A DNA stretch of 64,000 nucleotides from Brachypterus glaber (Eukaryota > Arthropoda > Insecta > Coleoptera > Kateretidae). Below the pieces are notes generated by a model. It ran no database searches and was not told the origin of the DNA. It worked only from the letters and a program-made list of their open reading frames with translations. Every line of letters starts with the position of its first letter. The first letter of the stretch is position 1. The stretch spans positions 3,038,001 through 3,102,000 of the forward strand of contig OY294049.1 of assembly GCA_958510825.1 (NCBI GenBank), in the 5' to 3' direction. Both the position numbers and the translations under genes were made by a program. Of this stretch, positions 24,401 to 34,301 are shown piece by piece.

Positions 24401-27400
24401 ACGAACGAACATAGCTAATGTGAATCTGTAGAATAAGATAATTCTACTAAAATTTAGATGGCGCCAGTAAATGCTTTAATAAAAATAATATAGTTACACT
24501 TTTCGCCCGGCCAAGTAAATATTGTATTTGTTCAACAAAGAACAAATACAGAATTTGTTTGGTTGGGTGGAAGTCGGAGTGTATGTATGTCTCCTATCCT
24601 TTTTGGGTAGAACTTTTGTCCCTGTCTAATCTAACGGGAGAAATCGCTATTGTTCCCTAATGTATTAAGTTTCCTGATTATCCCAGAATGTGACACCCTG
24701 TTTATTTTTTGCGGTACCGAGATTTTAACAAACAATAAAATAGGATGGTAGTTTGGAATCGTCCCTTATATACGCACATTTTAAGAAAAAAGTAACAATA
24801 CAAGTACAAATTAAGCAAACGCCATGAATTAAGTTCGATTTTTTTATATCTATGTGATTTTTGGGATAGTTAAACACAAATTAAAGCTATTTTTTATAAA
24901 AATTAGTACTAGGGGATCTAATTTGGCGGCCGTAATTTCAAAAAGTACGAGACCTACTGTAACAATAACTGTTGATTTTATGTAAAACCGTTTATCGACA
25001 AAAATGGCGTTTAACTCCTATACTCAAATATGACTTATGCAATAATAAGGACTTACAAATTCGAAATTATTCAAGTTAATGCAATATCTCTCAAGTTTTT
25101 GATATAATTCAGTATTCAGGTCATCTAGCTTTGTTCCCAAACCTAAACATTTTTCCTGGGCTTCTTTGTATTTTAAAGAGGCTTTAATTTGCTTTGAAGT
25201 TACTTTGGAAAGTAATTCTGATATCCTTTCTTGTTGTTTCCTATAAATATTTTCAGTTTAATTTCTACTTTCTTATTAAGTATTGTGATTAAAAAAAAAA
25301 CAATTTTTTGTTTGCTTCAATCATCTTATTTTTTCATGAAACTTCGATAATAATATTGTGATAAAAAAAAACATTTCTTTTTGTTTTAAAACGTTTTTTT
25401 TGCAGCCTTTTTGTTGTAAAAGAAACGTCTTTTTACCGTTTTTTACAACCCTACTATGTTTAATCAATAACATTGTATAGAACATTGTATAGTTCCATTT
25501 AAACTATATAAAAATAAAATATTCCTCAAAGGCCCAGACCAGCCTTTAGTATAGGAAACTTTTTTGGTTAATTCAACGTGGGCCTTGGCATAAAACAAAA
25601 TTCTAAGGCCCCAATCAGCCTTTAGCTCTGTATAAAAAAATTATGGGCAATAAAGTGTAATGCCTAACTGGCCTAATTTTATTTAAATTTAACCATTGAT
25701 AATAATCTTATTAATCAATTTTCAATTTATTTTGGGGGCCTGGTGACCTTCCTGTACTTGGGCCCATGCCAACATTTTCCCTTGTGGGGCTGTTAAACGG
25801 CTGCAATTTGGAACTATACTTTGCAAATTACAATATTTACAAATTAAGGACCAACAGTGTCGCCCTTTTTTTTTGCTTTTTTTATTTTTTAAAGCTTGTC
25901 ACCTAAGGGCTGATCCACCCCATTTATTTATTTATTTCTTAAGGCTTGTGCTATTTTATGAATGAAAATTTAAACAAATATTATTTGTCATTACATACAG
26001 GGTTATTTAGAAATAGGGTCATTAATTTTAAGGGGTGATTCTACATAGGAAAATATGAAATAAAGTTCCTATAAACACGTGTCCAAAAATACGTCGTAAG
26101 GGAGCTAGGCCCCTTTGAAAGTGGCTAAAAAGGTTCGTTTTTTTTAATAACACAGGAACCCTTTAGGATATAGAAACGAGTTTTTGCACTTGAACTAGTT
26201 TTAATAAGGCCCATCTTCGTATGTTATTTTCATGTACTTTTTTTAACCAGGGTTGTGTGAAACAGGGGGGCATTATCAGTTTTTTGTCCCATACTTTTTT
26301 GTAATTTTATTTTTGGAATATGATTACTCAGGTCAAAATACATAAAAAAGGTACTCTTGTAATACTGTAGAATTAACCGTTTGAATGTGAAATTTCACGG
26401 TTTGATGATGAAAAATTAAATACAAAAATGTTGAAAACCAAAATTTCAATGATGCAGGGTTATTCTATATCAAAAACTAAGAAAATACATGTAAACAAAC
26501 ATGTAATTTCGCACACCCCTGGTTAAAATACGTACATGAAAATAACATACAAAGATGGGCCTTATTAAGATTAGTTTACGTGCAAAACTTTGTTGCTAGA
26601 TCTAAAAGTGCTCCTGAGTTATTAAATAAAAACCAAATTTTTTAGCCACTTTCAAAGGGGCCTAGATCCCTTACAACGCATTTTTTGACATATGTTTATA
26701 GGAACTATTTCTGAATAACCCTGTATAAAACTTACTCTTCTTTCTTAATTAATTCATCAGTCTCATGTTCTTGCTCTTGGAGTAATTCTAGTTCATCTTG
26801 AAGTAATTCAATATCTAGATCTATATTTTTATCAAAAATATTTGGATAATCTTCCTTTATTGATTCCAATTCTTTTTCAAGTCTTATATCTGAATATGGA
26901 GATTCTAATTTATTAAACCTAAAAAATTAAGCTTAATTTTTATCAGGATTTTTATGAGAAAAAACAATAAGTTCTACCAATTATATAATTGGTTTGGACT
27001 TTTTAAATATTTAAATAATTCTAGTGAATATTTAAATAATTAGGTACCACAATTACTAATGTATATATTATAGCTAGAACCCCCATACTCACAACTAGGG
27101 GGATCTGGCGGTTTTAGTTTATGTACTAGACCAGCTCTGCCCCCTGGATTTAAAGACTAGTTGTGCTATTGCATTATTTCTTAAACTGGTTAGTCTGACT
27201 TATAACTAAAAGGTAATATCCAACTTTTCTCAAATAAAATGTGAACTGTGAAAAAATAAAACATTTAATTTGAGAAAAATTGGATTCAGTATAAGCTCGA
27301 TAATGGTAATATATGTATATGTGAACCATTAATTTTTGTGAACACAGAATTTTTTCTATTGACTTCTCTGTAATGTGAAAATCAAAAACTCTCGTTAACA

Positions 27401-27984
27401 TGAGTTCACATCAGTAAGAGTTTATGATTTCACATTACAGAGAAGTCAATAGAAAAAATTCTGTGTTCACAAAAGCGAATAGTTCCCATATACACTAAGG
27501 TCCCTGTGTTCTGTGGTCCCTGTAGTTGTGACTGGGGGTGTTCTAGCTGAAAGTAACGGCACAAAACAAGTGTCTTAATCAACATAAAAGTAACTGATAA
27601 TAGAGATAATATAAAATTGCACTTGGAATAAAGATTTAAAAACCAACAATATCTCAAGACTGCTTGGATATAGAGATTTGGAATTTGACCAAGGGTGTTT
27701 TAACACAGAAAATCTATGTCGAAATATTTGTAAAGTTTATTTGCAAAGAACTTGCAGCTTTGGACAGACTATAGGTAAACCAAAATTTATACATACTCTG
27801 AAGATTCTTGTACAGTTAAAAAATTGTCATTGGAAATTGAAACACAAATCCAGTTCAACATTTTTTTCAGCTTTATATCATCTGTATCAAACCATGCTCG
27901 TATCACATTTGGATTTGTTCTTCCCAGTTCAATTTTTAATTCTGTAAAAACTTTTGATAAATTCTCACCATCAAAACTTTCCAT
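15206..27984 (-). CDS. HAUS3: HAUS augmin-like complex subunit 3
   Basis: Ten exons with consistent phases encode 575 residues up to the last donor, or 589 if exon 10 reads through to TAA at 15206-15208. HAUS3 (Drosophila dgt3) is a coiled-coil subunit of augmin, which recruits gamma-tubulin to spindle microtubules for branching nucleation. Support: the N-terminus has KKMLNWICVSISNDNFLTVQ, like the family's FLKWFCGNVNEQN region; the middle is Glu/Lys/Leu-rich coiled coil; the C-terminus has NKWKHYRNQLWMFFLKD, closely like vertebrate HAUS3 NKLHQMEREFYVYFLKD. Length is near the human protein's 603. The start Met at 27984 is the only one upstream of the conserved region. Introns hold many inverted-repeat elements. 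Confidence 0.88.
15800..16015 (-). CDS. Small open frame in HAUS3 intron 9, possible recombinase relic
   Basis: 71 codons, minus strand, TAA at the end. The middle, LPSKSRKVYDLAYEKKLKFA, recalls the N-terminal SAM-like segment of tyrosine-recombinase (Crypton-like) proteins common in insect genomes; this comparison is from memory. No catalytic part is visible nearby, so it is probably a fragment. Confidence 0.25.
   Translation of the reverse strand: MFDSRFCAKPCIKMIEEEYMVKPTNLSEIANATLDKLPSKSRKVYDLAYEKKLKFAKEGLSLFRKGYIGLF
16713..16902. repeat. Inverted-repeat element, about 190 bp
   Basis: ATTAGCTTAACGCCATCTAC plus AAATTTTATGTTAGAAAATT at the left is answered by AATTTTCTAACATAAAATTT and GATATCGTTAAGCTAAT at the right. 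It lies in HAUS3 intron 9, just downstream of exon 9 is exon 9's acceptor side no; it abuts the exon 9 donor region. Confidence 0.7.
16934..17096 (-). CDS. HAUS3: HAUS3 exon 9
   Basis: Acceptor ACTTTTAG, donor GTAAG. It encodes 54 residues including FNLHLMFHELDKHLNSQ, a helical segment before the conserved tail. Confidence 0.85.
17282..18056. repeat. Foldback element with ATGGCGG-rich arms
   Basis: Outer ends CATATATGGGACGTTCTTT and AAAGAACGTCACATATA. Inside, GAGAGTTCGAATCAAAAAGC and its complement, and CAAATTGTTGGTATTTGACG and its complement. Subrepeats contain AAGATGGCGG-like text. It fills most of HAUS3 intron 8. Confidence 0.78.
18086..18312 (-). CDS. HAUS3: HAUS3 exon 8
   Basis: Acceptor GTTTTTAG, donor GTAAG. 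It encodes 75 residues of coiled-coil-like sequence (EIINEMKLYQSKPVEEKYKL). Confidence 0.87.
18402..18579 (-). CDS. HAUS3: HAUS3 exon 7
   Basis: Acceptor AATTTTAG, donor GTAAGT. It encodes SKLDILSKSTNCMQKIFTFS and a Lys-rich helix; it ends on a codon boundary, matching exon 8. Confidence 0.87.
18580..19682. other. HAUS3 intron 6, little visible
   Basis: AT-rich. GCCCGTTAACGGGC near 19045 is a 14-bp perfect dyad. CCCTGATTTTCCCTGATTTT near 19335 is shared with other intronic repeats. No exon seen. Confidence 0.35.
19683..19829 (-). CDS. HAUS3: HAUS3 exon 6
   Basis: Acceptor GTTTTTAG, donor GTAAGT. It encodes VFLQVNIESKREHYKLICGI and on to NKY; phases fit exons 5 and 7. Confidence 0.87.
19991..20107 (-). 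CDS. HAUS3: HAUS3 exon 5
   Basis: Acceptor GGTTTTTAG, donor GTAAGT. It encodes IHLGYQNYLAQKIEEEQKAA, similar in pattern to the RLQLAY-containing helix of other HAUS3 proteins. Confidence 0.87.
20171..20355 (-). CDS. HAUS3: HAUS3 exon 4
   Basis: Acceptor AATTTTAG, donor GTATGC. It encodes 61 residues (AHVSNFMNNLDTSVYEENVE then acidic sequence). Confidence 0.86.
20461..20965. repeat. MITE with about 31-bp terminal inverted repeats
   Basis: Left ACTGCCCTGCTCAGACAAGT; right-end complement ACTGTCCTGCTAAGACAAGT, both continuing into TCCTATCTG. AAC flanks both ends (20458-20460 and 20966-20968), a possible 3-bp target duplication. The text TTGTCCTA recurs inside. Confidence 0.75.
20966..22376. repeat. 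Foldback element, about 1.4 kb
   Basis: Left end TAACACAACCCCACAT against right end TGTGGGGCTGTGTAA. Inner matches: ATGCATTTTTTGACGCTGAA and its complement, and CAGACTCTC text on both sides of the centre (near 21365 and 22010). No coding capacity. Confidence 0.72.
22643..24223. repeat. F2 foldback element copy, interrupted
   Basis: Left CAGGGCTATGCAGAAATAAG after TA 22641-22642; right ends AATAACCCTG before TA 24224-24225. It contains the family text GGTCCGGAAATGAGCCCTA near 22718. A TTAA-flanked element (22974-23770) has inserted into it. Confidence 0.75.
22974..23770. mobile_element. Nested piggyBac-like non-autonomous element
   Basis: Terminal inverted repeats CCTTTTCGCTCCGGG and CCCGGAGCGAAAAGG are flanked on both sides by TTAA (22970-22973 and 23771-23774), the piggyBac-type target. 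Subterminal text TGGTCCATGTATGGACCA is itself a dyad and recurs as TGGTCCATATATGGGCCA at the other end. The middle has direct repeats of AAGGTCAA-type text. No transposase. Confidence 0.75.
24302..24583. repeat. Element with two terminal hairpins
   Basis: Hairpin 1 (24303-24390) has arms CAACCAAATAAATACTGTAT and its complement. Hairpin 2 (24493-24582) is a diverged relative (CCAAGTAAATATTGTATTTG facing an inverted partner). About 100 bp of unique sequence lies between. Confidence 0.75.
24600..25056. other. HAUS3 intron 3, remainder
   Basis: AT-rich, no structure I can support. Confidence 0.35.
25057..25240 (-). CDS. HAUS3: HAUS3 exon 3: coiled coil
   Basis: Acceptor ATTTATAG, donor GTAAGT. 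It encodes KQQERISELLSKVTSKQIKA and LGTKLDDLNTELYQKLERYC, with heptad-like Leu spacing. Confidence 0.87.
25998..26723. repeat. F2 foldback element copy next to HAUS3 exon 2
   Basis: CAGGGTTATTTAGAAATAGG after TA 25996-25997; right end AATAACCCTG before TA 26724-26725. Arms share AAGTGGCTAAAAA and its complement. It starts about 11 bases into intron 2, just after the exon 2 donor. Confidence 0.85.
26736..26918 (-). CDS. HAUS3: HAUS3 exon 2
   Basis: Acceptor ATTTTTTAG, donor GTAAG. It encodes FNKLESPYSDIRLEKELESI and an acidic helix ending HETDELIKKE. Confidence 0.87.
27072..27548. repeat. Element with terminal and internal inverted repeats
   Basis: Left AGCTAGAACCCCCATACTCA and right-end complement AGCTAGAACACCCCCAGTCA. 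Inside, AACACAGAATTTTTTCTATT (27341-27360) is followed by its complement at about 27448-27470. It lies in HAUS3 intron 1. Confidence 0.75.
27797..27984 (-). CDS. HAUS3: HAUS3 exon 1 with start codon
   Basis: ATG at 27984 (CAT 27982-27984 on plus). It encodes MESFDGENLSKVFTELKIEL and the conserved N-terminal helix to QESSE; donor GTATGT. The first Met precedes all conserved sequence. Confidence 0.88.
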
Positions 27985-28297
27985 TTTCGCAAATATAACG
28001 ACTAATTTTTAAAATTGTCAGCTGTGGCAAGCGCTGCCAACCCAATATGTAGATAATTATTTATACAGTATTGTTTAATAGGTTGCTTATAGTAGCATAC
28101 ACCTATACACATCTGTATAAACTGTTGCATACTTTGTCAAATGTAAAATGTTTTTTGAGGTTATGTTTATTTTCAATCAACTGATGTTTAAAAGAAAAAC
28201 TATAAACAGGAGAGGTTTTACATTGTTTATTAGTTAAAAAAGTTTTTTTTTTTGTTAAAAAAATGCTTATATATAAATTACATAATAGTCAGCCTTA
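27985..28297 (-). promoter_or_regulatory. 313-bp gap between sHSP stop and HAUS3 start
   Basis: Holds the HAUS3 promoter or 5' UTR and the likely sHSP poly(A) signal (TTTATT on plus at 28226-28231, read AATAAA on minus). No core-promoter motif is certain. Confidence 0.45.
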
Positions 28298-28624
28298 TTA
28301 GTTTGGATGCTCAACTTTTGGTTGTGAGTCTGTGACTGTATTCTTGGCAGGTCCAGTTTGTGTAATTGGTACCACACGATCAGTGTTAACAGGTTGTTGA
28401 CCCTTCTTTGGTGCACTGACAGTCAAAATTCCATCAGAAGACAAGGAAGAAGAAACTTGATTGATGTCGTTATCGCCAGGTAAGACATACCTTCTTACAA
28501 AATGTCTGGAAATGAAACCATGTTCGTCTTGCTTTTCTTCATGCTTTCCTTCTACAGTTATACTGTTTCCAGATGTTTTGACTGTAATTTCATTGGGTGC
28601 AAACTGCTGTACATCTAAGATAAC
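28298..28624 (-). CDS. l(2)efl: sHSP exon 2: alpha-crystallin domain and tail
   Basis: Acceptor ATTTTTCAG ends just above 28624. It encodes [20 protein letters not shown] through the tail QPKVEHPN and TAA at 28298-28300. Confidence 0.96.
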   Translation of the reverse strand, partial: VILDVQQFAPNEITVKTSGNSITVEGKHEEKQDEHGFISRHFVRRYVLPGDNDINQVSSSLSSDGILTVSAPKKGQQPVNTDRVVPITQTGPAKNTVTDSQPKVEHPN

Positions 28625-31319
28625 CTGAAAAATTTCAGAAACCTTATTATAAGGTCAGTTATTTGATCATTTTGCTTGACATTTTGTATAAGCTAAAATA
28701 CATCAGATAGCTATAATCGACACTCCCAAGCAACAAGGATGTAACTCAAGTAAGACCCATTTTGAGTTATACTCATAGGTAAACGCCTTGAAAAAAGACA
28801 CACATGGTGGTACTACTCAGGTTTCTCCACAGTCCACTTTTAGCAAAAGTTTACTTAAAATCACTAAAGTAAGAAATTCTAAACTTGAATATTATCAGAA
28901 ATAAATAGTAAATAAACAATAAATACTTAAACAGTTAAATAGAGAATTTTATAAGCTTTCAAATGATGTATCACATGACTTCCTTTTCCACTTCAATCAT
29001 TTACCCACCCTTAAATAATAAAAAAAAATATTTTAGAAATTTAGCTGTCGTGAAAAATGACAATATATGAGTTACGGCTTTGTTGCTTGGGGGTATCGTA
29101 ATGGGCATTTGATTAATTTTAGTTATAGGTGACCTATGATAGGTCCAAACCTTGGATGGGTCACCTATCCAAGGTTTTCTCAACCTAGATATAAAGGTGA
29201 ATAAATTATAAAATGAACACAGGGTAGGGGCCCTACATCTAGTGTCTCTAGCACAGGGCTAAAACTTTAGTCAAATTGCACAGGGCTCTACCCTGTGCAA
29301 TTTGACTAAAGTTGGCTGGATAAATTTTAATCAATTTTAATATTATTTTCCAAGGGGCAAACCACCTTTTAATTCATTGTACAGATCTAAAGAAATCTTA
29401 TAGGAACTCATGAAAATTCCTTGGAATTCCCAAATTCATTGTACAAATTTTCAAGATAGTTTCTATAAGTTATTCATGAGTTTACCCCGTTAAAAAACCA
29501 AGTAGAGACCAGTAAAGACCACTAGAAAACGAATCGGAATCTACTGGATCCTACTGGTCTCTACTTGTTTTTTTAACAGGGTATTTATTTGCTACAAAAG
29601 TTTTTGTGATTTTTGTAATTTTTTTTGATGAACTTTTGAATTTTTCTATTTCTGTGATAACCTTATAAAAAAGTCTGATAAGAATAGGTACTTAGGTTTG
29701 TTTGAGGGTTTTTTATACTTTTATCAGATATCATGTGGTTTATCTGGAAATCCAGATATCCTGATAAAAACCAAATGTTCTCATGAGAATACATGGTTTT
29801 TTGAATAATTTTTAAATTCCTGATAAAGTTTCATATGGACTTCAAGTTACATGGGATTCCATAAGATTTCAAGGAACTTCATAAGATTTCATAGGTTTTC
29901 ATAAGATTTCATGCAGTTTTTGGACTTTCTATATGAACATTTATGAGATTTTCTGCATTTTTATACAGGGTGTCCGTTTTTCGACCTCAAGCATGGGTAT
30001 CTCAGTTATTATAAGACTTGTATCTCGCAAAAAAATTAAAAATCCCGAGTTTCGTTTTTTTTTTTGAGCAAAAACCAACCAAGCTAGACGTTTTTAATTG
30101 AAACATTGTTAAGGTAATTTTTTCAAGGAATCTAAATCTGTTATATTTTCCATGGCATTTTAGATGCAAGAGTTACAACACTTAACTTCGTTTTTTCTTA
30201 TGGGCGCTATCTTGGATTTTTATATTTTTGAATACACTTTTTTTTCTGATTATGATAAGGTATCACACAAGATGATCAAGTATTACATTTTAAGCAAAAT
30301 TTAAAAAAATATTTTTTAGCACAGTACTTTGGAAACAACGAATCAATTAAACTAACGCAGTTTAGGTTTGAAACCGTAAATATTGTTAATATGACATTGC
30401 CACCTACGCGCATGCGTGAGCTCGGCATTTAGATTCTCAAAATATGATGAGCGGATAATTGTAGATCTAAATCCGAGATCACGCATGCCCGTAGGTCACT
30501 AACCATATTTACGGTTTCAAACCTAACCTACGTTAATTGAATTTTTTTCTTTAATTTTGCTCGAAATGTAAAACTTGATAATCTCGTGTGATACATAAAA
30601 CGTAATCAGAAAAAAAATAAAAATCCAAAATATAAAGAAAAACGAAGTTAAGTGTTGTAACTCTTGCATATAAAATGCCATTGAAAATATGATAACAGAT
30701 TTAGATTTCTTGTAAAAAAGTACCTCAACAATATTTCAATTAAAAACGTCTAGTTTCGTCGGTTTTCGCTCAAAAAAATAAAAACGAATCTCGGGATTTT
30801 TATTTTTTTGCGATAATTAAAAAACAAAAAATTTCAGGTCAAATTTTCTTTCAGATTATTGCTCAGCATAAAAATGCGCAACTTTTTTTCTAGTTTAACC
30901 GATCTTGTATCTCTTATAATAAACGAGAACCCATGCTTGAGATCGAAAAACAGACACCCTGTATGTGTATTGAAACCAGTTTTTATCAGAATTTTTGTAT
31001 AGAGAACATTCAACAGAGAAAATATTGTGGGATTGTGGATTCAAAATATTTTTGATTTTTAACTCTAAACACTTACTTGGAATTTATCTTTGTCTTGTGT
31101 AATTGTGGAGCCGGAATCTTGTCTTTGTAAAGATGTGGAAGCCAAAGGAGCAGTTCTCCATGGTCGGACGTATGGTCTTAAAAGTGAACTTCTGCCAATT
31201 GAGTTTAATAGATCATCTCTTCTGAGACCCATGCCGAAATGTTGGTCCAAAAGACGGGATGGGCGGGAAAAGTCTTCCTCATCCCACCAGTCACGGAAAA
31301 GAAGGGGTACCATAGACAT
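28298..31319 (-). CDS. l(2)efl: Small heat shock protein, l(2)efl / alpha-crystallin type
   Basis: Two coding exons make 189 residues. Members are ATP-independent chaperones that hold unfolding proteins in the cytosol. The N-terminus [20 protein letters not shown] and [11 protein letters not shown] closely match insect l(2)efl-type proteins. The alpha-crystallin domain (about 74-165) has [39 protein letters not shown] and [11 protein letters not shown]. The C-terminus has the VVPIT motif, the I-x-I/V-like anchor. One intron of about 2.45 kb splits the domain just after KDKFQ; it is packed with mobile elements. The start ATG directly follows a TTTTCTGTCACAG acceptor-like sequence, so a 5' UTR intron is likely. 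Confidence 0.96.
28718..29098. mobile_element. 381-bp element with 4-bp target duplications, copy 1
   Basis: Ends CGACACTCCCAAGCAACAAG and, as complement of the right end, CGATACCCCCAAGCAACAAA; inverted-repeat similarity runs about 31 bp. Flanked by TAAT on both sides (28714-28717 and 29099-29102). The second copy (44436-45407) has ATGT duplications. No coding capacity. Superfamily not assigned; 4-bp duplications are known for Chapaev- and Sola-type elements. Confidence 0.85.
29264..29312. repeat. Perfect 22-bp hairpin
   Basis: ACTTTAGTCAAATTGCACAG and two more bases pair fully with 29291-29312, leaving a 5-base loop. In the sHSP intron. Confidence 0.8.
29484..29582. repeat. About 100-bp palindromic element
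   Basis: CCCGTTAAAAAACCAAGTAG and GAGACCAGTA are mirrored by TACTGGTCTC and CTACTTGTTTTTTTAACAGG. Confidence 0.72.
29720..29960. repeat. Dispersed repeat, partner at 31380-31560
   Basis: TATCTGGAAATCCAGAT and AAAGTTTCATATGGACTTC occur here and again, slightly changed, at 31380-31560, on the two sides of sHSP exon 1. ATAAGATTTCATAGG-like text is locally repeated. Confidence 0.6.
29966..30961. repeat. Foldback element family F3, complete copy
   Basis: Left CAGGGTGTCCGTTTTTCGAC after TA 29964-29965; right end AAAACAGACACCCTG before TA 30962-30963. Arms of several hundred bp converge on ACGCGCATGCGTGAGCTCGG. A second copy starts at 36366. TA target and CAGGGTGTCC ends suggest a Tc1/mariner relative. 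Confidence 0.85.
31077..31319 (-). CDS. l(2)efl: sHSP exon 1
   Basis: ATG at 31319, 81 codons, donor GTAAGT at 31076. It encodes the N-terminal arm with [20 protein letters not shown] and the [13 protein letters not shown] lead into the crystallin domain. Confidence 0.96.
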
Positions 31320-32716
31320 CTGTGACAGAAAATCAATTTCTTATTAGTCATTAACTTTAAAAATAATCCCATACATTTTTATCATATTTCATGTGGTATA
31401 TCTGGAAATCCAGATGACAAACATATGGTTTTTCATAAGAATACATTGTTTTTTTAAATTGGTAAATTCCTGATGAAGTTTCATATGGACTTCCTCATCA
31501 AGTTACACGAGAAGTTTATCTAAAATTTCATGCAGTTTTGATATGTGTACTGGAACCGGTTTTATCAGATTTTTTTTATATGGTATTCCATTCTAAAAAC
31601 TATTTTTAAGCTTAAAAACACACAAAATAAAAAAAACTTCAGTAAAAATGAAGTTAAAGCAAGCTTACATCATTTTCTTTAGGAAATAAATCATATTGTG
31701 TTATAGAAATATTTAAAAAGGCTTTCTTTAATTTTATAGAAAAGGGCTCATAAAAAGGAATTAATTTGGAAAGCAAATTAAAGGGGCTTGCTTTGATTTT
31801 CTTAGCGAAAGGGGTGCATAAAAAATGGGAATGGCCCGTTTTAAATTTTCGGCAAAAGGAATTCAATAATTTTAGTTGTAATAAAGATTTGATCTTGATT
31901 TTTTGTTTATTGATTGCAGAAGAAAATAGCTAAGGACCTTTTTTCTCATGGTTTCCTTTGCGGCCCCCTTCCCTCTTTGTCCGTTTCGCGGGTCCCCGAG
32001 AACCTTTCCGGACCGGGCCTTAAGTACCCAGTCCCCCTCTAACCATAAAAACCTTAAATGAATTTATTTTTATACACTCAAAAAAACGGGAACCATATAT
32101 GGGTCATTGGATTGTCAATGTGTTAAGTTAATTAATATTATGTATTTTATTATTTTTCTTACCTTTGAAAGTGTTTATAATATCACTGTTCAGATAGGTA
32201 AATTGTGAGTGATAGCGCACTACCGAAAGTGAAACTAATCTGAAAACACCTGAATATATACTGAAAATAACATCAGGCAATAAAAGCAGAGTGCACTCGG
32301 TTATTCTAGAATGAGTAAAATCATTCGTTAAGAATTTTTTGAATCCTATCCAAATACTTATACAGGGTGCATCACATAGCGTGATCACCGTGCAGTGTCA
32401 GACTGGACAGGTGGATAGTGAGAAAATTTTCACGGGGCCCCACCATTTTCGAGGGTCCTTTGTACTAGTTGATTTTAAATCAGCTTGATTCATTTTGTAT
32501 ACAAAATCGTATTTGTAGTATTTTATTTTTCCAGTTATACCATACATTCATAATACCTATCTGTTTCATTGTATTTCAACTATACAAAGTTGGTAGTCCA
32601 CTTGTTGTCATTTTAACTTTGTTGTTTATTTGGGTTAAATATTGGGTTAATATGGGTATGTATAAAATAATTCTAAACTACCAGTGTATTGTCATATTTT
32701 GTAAAATTGGTGAAGC
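31320..32716. other. Upstream region of the sHSP gene
   Basis: Contains the 31380-31560 dispersed repeat and a GC-rich patch at about 31955-32040 (CGGCCCCCTTCCC, CCGAGAACCTTTCCGG) unlike its AT-rich surroundings, which could be promoter or a mobile fragment. No convincing heat-shock element array was found. CAGGGTGCATCACATAGCG near 32364 looks like an element end. Confidence 0.35.
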
Positions 32717-32868
32717 CGCATATCGCACTATGACCACAAGACCAACATAACTCAAAATTTATCGATTTTGAGATTTTTGCTCTATTATATTATTCTAGGT
32801 TAGAACCATAACACAAAATCGATAAATTTTGAGTTATGGTGGTCTTGTCATCATAGTGCGATATGCGC
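32717..32868. repeat. 152-bp near-palindrome
   Basis: ATATCGCACTATGACCACAA and AACTCAAAATTTATCGATTT are mirrored by their complements about 100 bp on. Arms about 52 bp, loop about 48 bp. Confidence 0.75.
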
Positions 32869-33041
32869 ATCTGCTTAAAATTTTCAAATTTATGAATAAG
32901 CTTCTTATAAATATAAAACAATGGCAACATTGTAATGTACAAGTCTGTCGAATGCGTTACATGTAAAGGAACCAAATCTGTAAGTGATAATCTTTTTTTA
33001 GCCGTCACTTTTATTTGCGGGGTAAAAAAATAACTTTTTTC

Positions 33042-33338
33042 TATTTTGCGACTCTTATAAGCTCATAATCACACGCATTTTGCGTGTTCCTATAGGCCCA
33101 TAAGAGGTCTCTACTTTTTTTTCTGTTGGGTTGGCAACATACAAAAGCCTATCTCTTGACGTTTCGCCTGCAAATGTCAATGTCGATTTAAAGTTTAATT
33201 TTTTACAAAATTTTGTGTTTGGGTTATTTTTTACCATGTTAAAATTGTGGACTGGTTAATTGCAGTGAAAAAAGAAGAGATGATTGTAAAATTTATCAAA
33301 ATATCATTTGTTCTTAGAATTTTAAACATAGTGTAAAC
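33042..33338. repeat. Dispersed repeat, copy 1
   Basis: GCGACTCTTATAAGCTCA, GGCCCATAAGAGGTCTCTAC and TTAAAATTGTGGACTGGTTA recur in the same order at 63761-64000, where about 45 bases are missing. No terminal inverted repeats seen. Confidence 0.75.
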
Positions 33339-33551
33339 TGTAATGCCAACCCAAAACAAAAATCCCTAAATCAGTCATCAATTTAAATGTAAGTTTTTTA
33401 AATTTTTCTTAGATTCTAATATGGCCATTGTCTCTTGTAGGATAAAAATCCGTTTGAGACCCCGTACATAAAAAAATACTTAGCCGTTTAGGCCTTTCCT
33501 ATTAAAAATGACGGGGATGCACCATTTATACCAGCACAGACTCGTCATTTT

Positions 33552-33683
33552 CAATAACCCAAGTACCAGTAGATATAAAATATCTATTATCGCTCTTTAA
33601 CAGCAAAATTAGAGCCATATGGCTGTTATTTTTCTGCGAAAGAGCGCTAAGGGATACTTTATAGCTACTGTATTACTTGGGTA
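33552..33683. repeat. Imperfect hairpin
   Basis: AATAACCCAAGTACCAGTAG near the left is mirrored imperfectly by CTACTGTATTACTTGGGTA near the right; CGCTCTTTAACAG and its partner lie inside. Confidence 0.5.
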
Positions 33684-34301
33684 GCTATTTTAGTGTTCCA
33701 GTGGAACCGTTCCACCCTGTATTGATGAAGGTAGAGATGGAATTAAGAAATCTTTTCTAGAAATAGCATGAAGTTAAAAATAACCTGTGTGTAAACAAAA
33801 ATATGAACTTAGGAACTGTTTTCTACATGGTTTTAAAATAGAATTATGATGCAGTATAGTAGGATTCCTCTTCTTACCAAAAACAGATATTTTTTAAAAT
33901 TATGATGTTGGTACCAATTATTTTTATTAGGGAAATTTATTATCAATAAACGTAGTTTGAAATTTTAGATCATACATAATTTTATCGATAATTTTAGATT
34001 TTTCTTCCTGCTAAACAAAATTTGCATAAAAAATAATTTAATAAAAAAATAAAGTGGAGTGAAAAAAAGTAGAGATTTTTTTTTGTGTGCCTGTGTTATA
34101 GACAGGGCGCACTTTCAAAACGAAAATAAAATGCTTAATTTATGCAAGAACAAAAGTATATTGCACAGTTATAGATTTTATAAATACAAAACATTAAGAA
34201 CATATATTCCTAAATATAATATACTTATAATTAAAAAATAAGTTAAAAAACAAAATAATGTAAAATAATGCACGGCCAGCGTGCAGTTACAATTTAATAT
34301 A

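Noticed and set aside
31090..31347. Plus-strand frame opposite sHSP exon 1
   Set aside because: Antisense shadow of a well-recognised exon.
31955..32040. Possible heat-shock elements upstream of the sHSP gene
   Set aside because: GAACC and TTTCC words exist, but no array of alternating nGAAn units was found.
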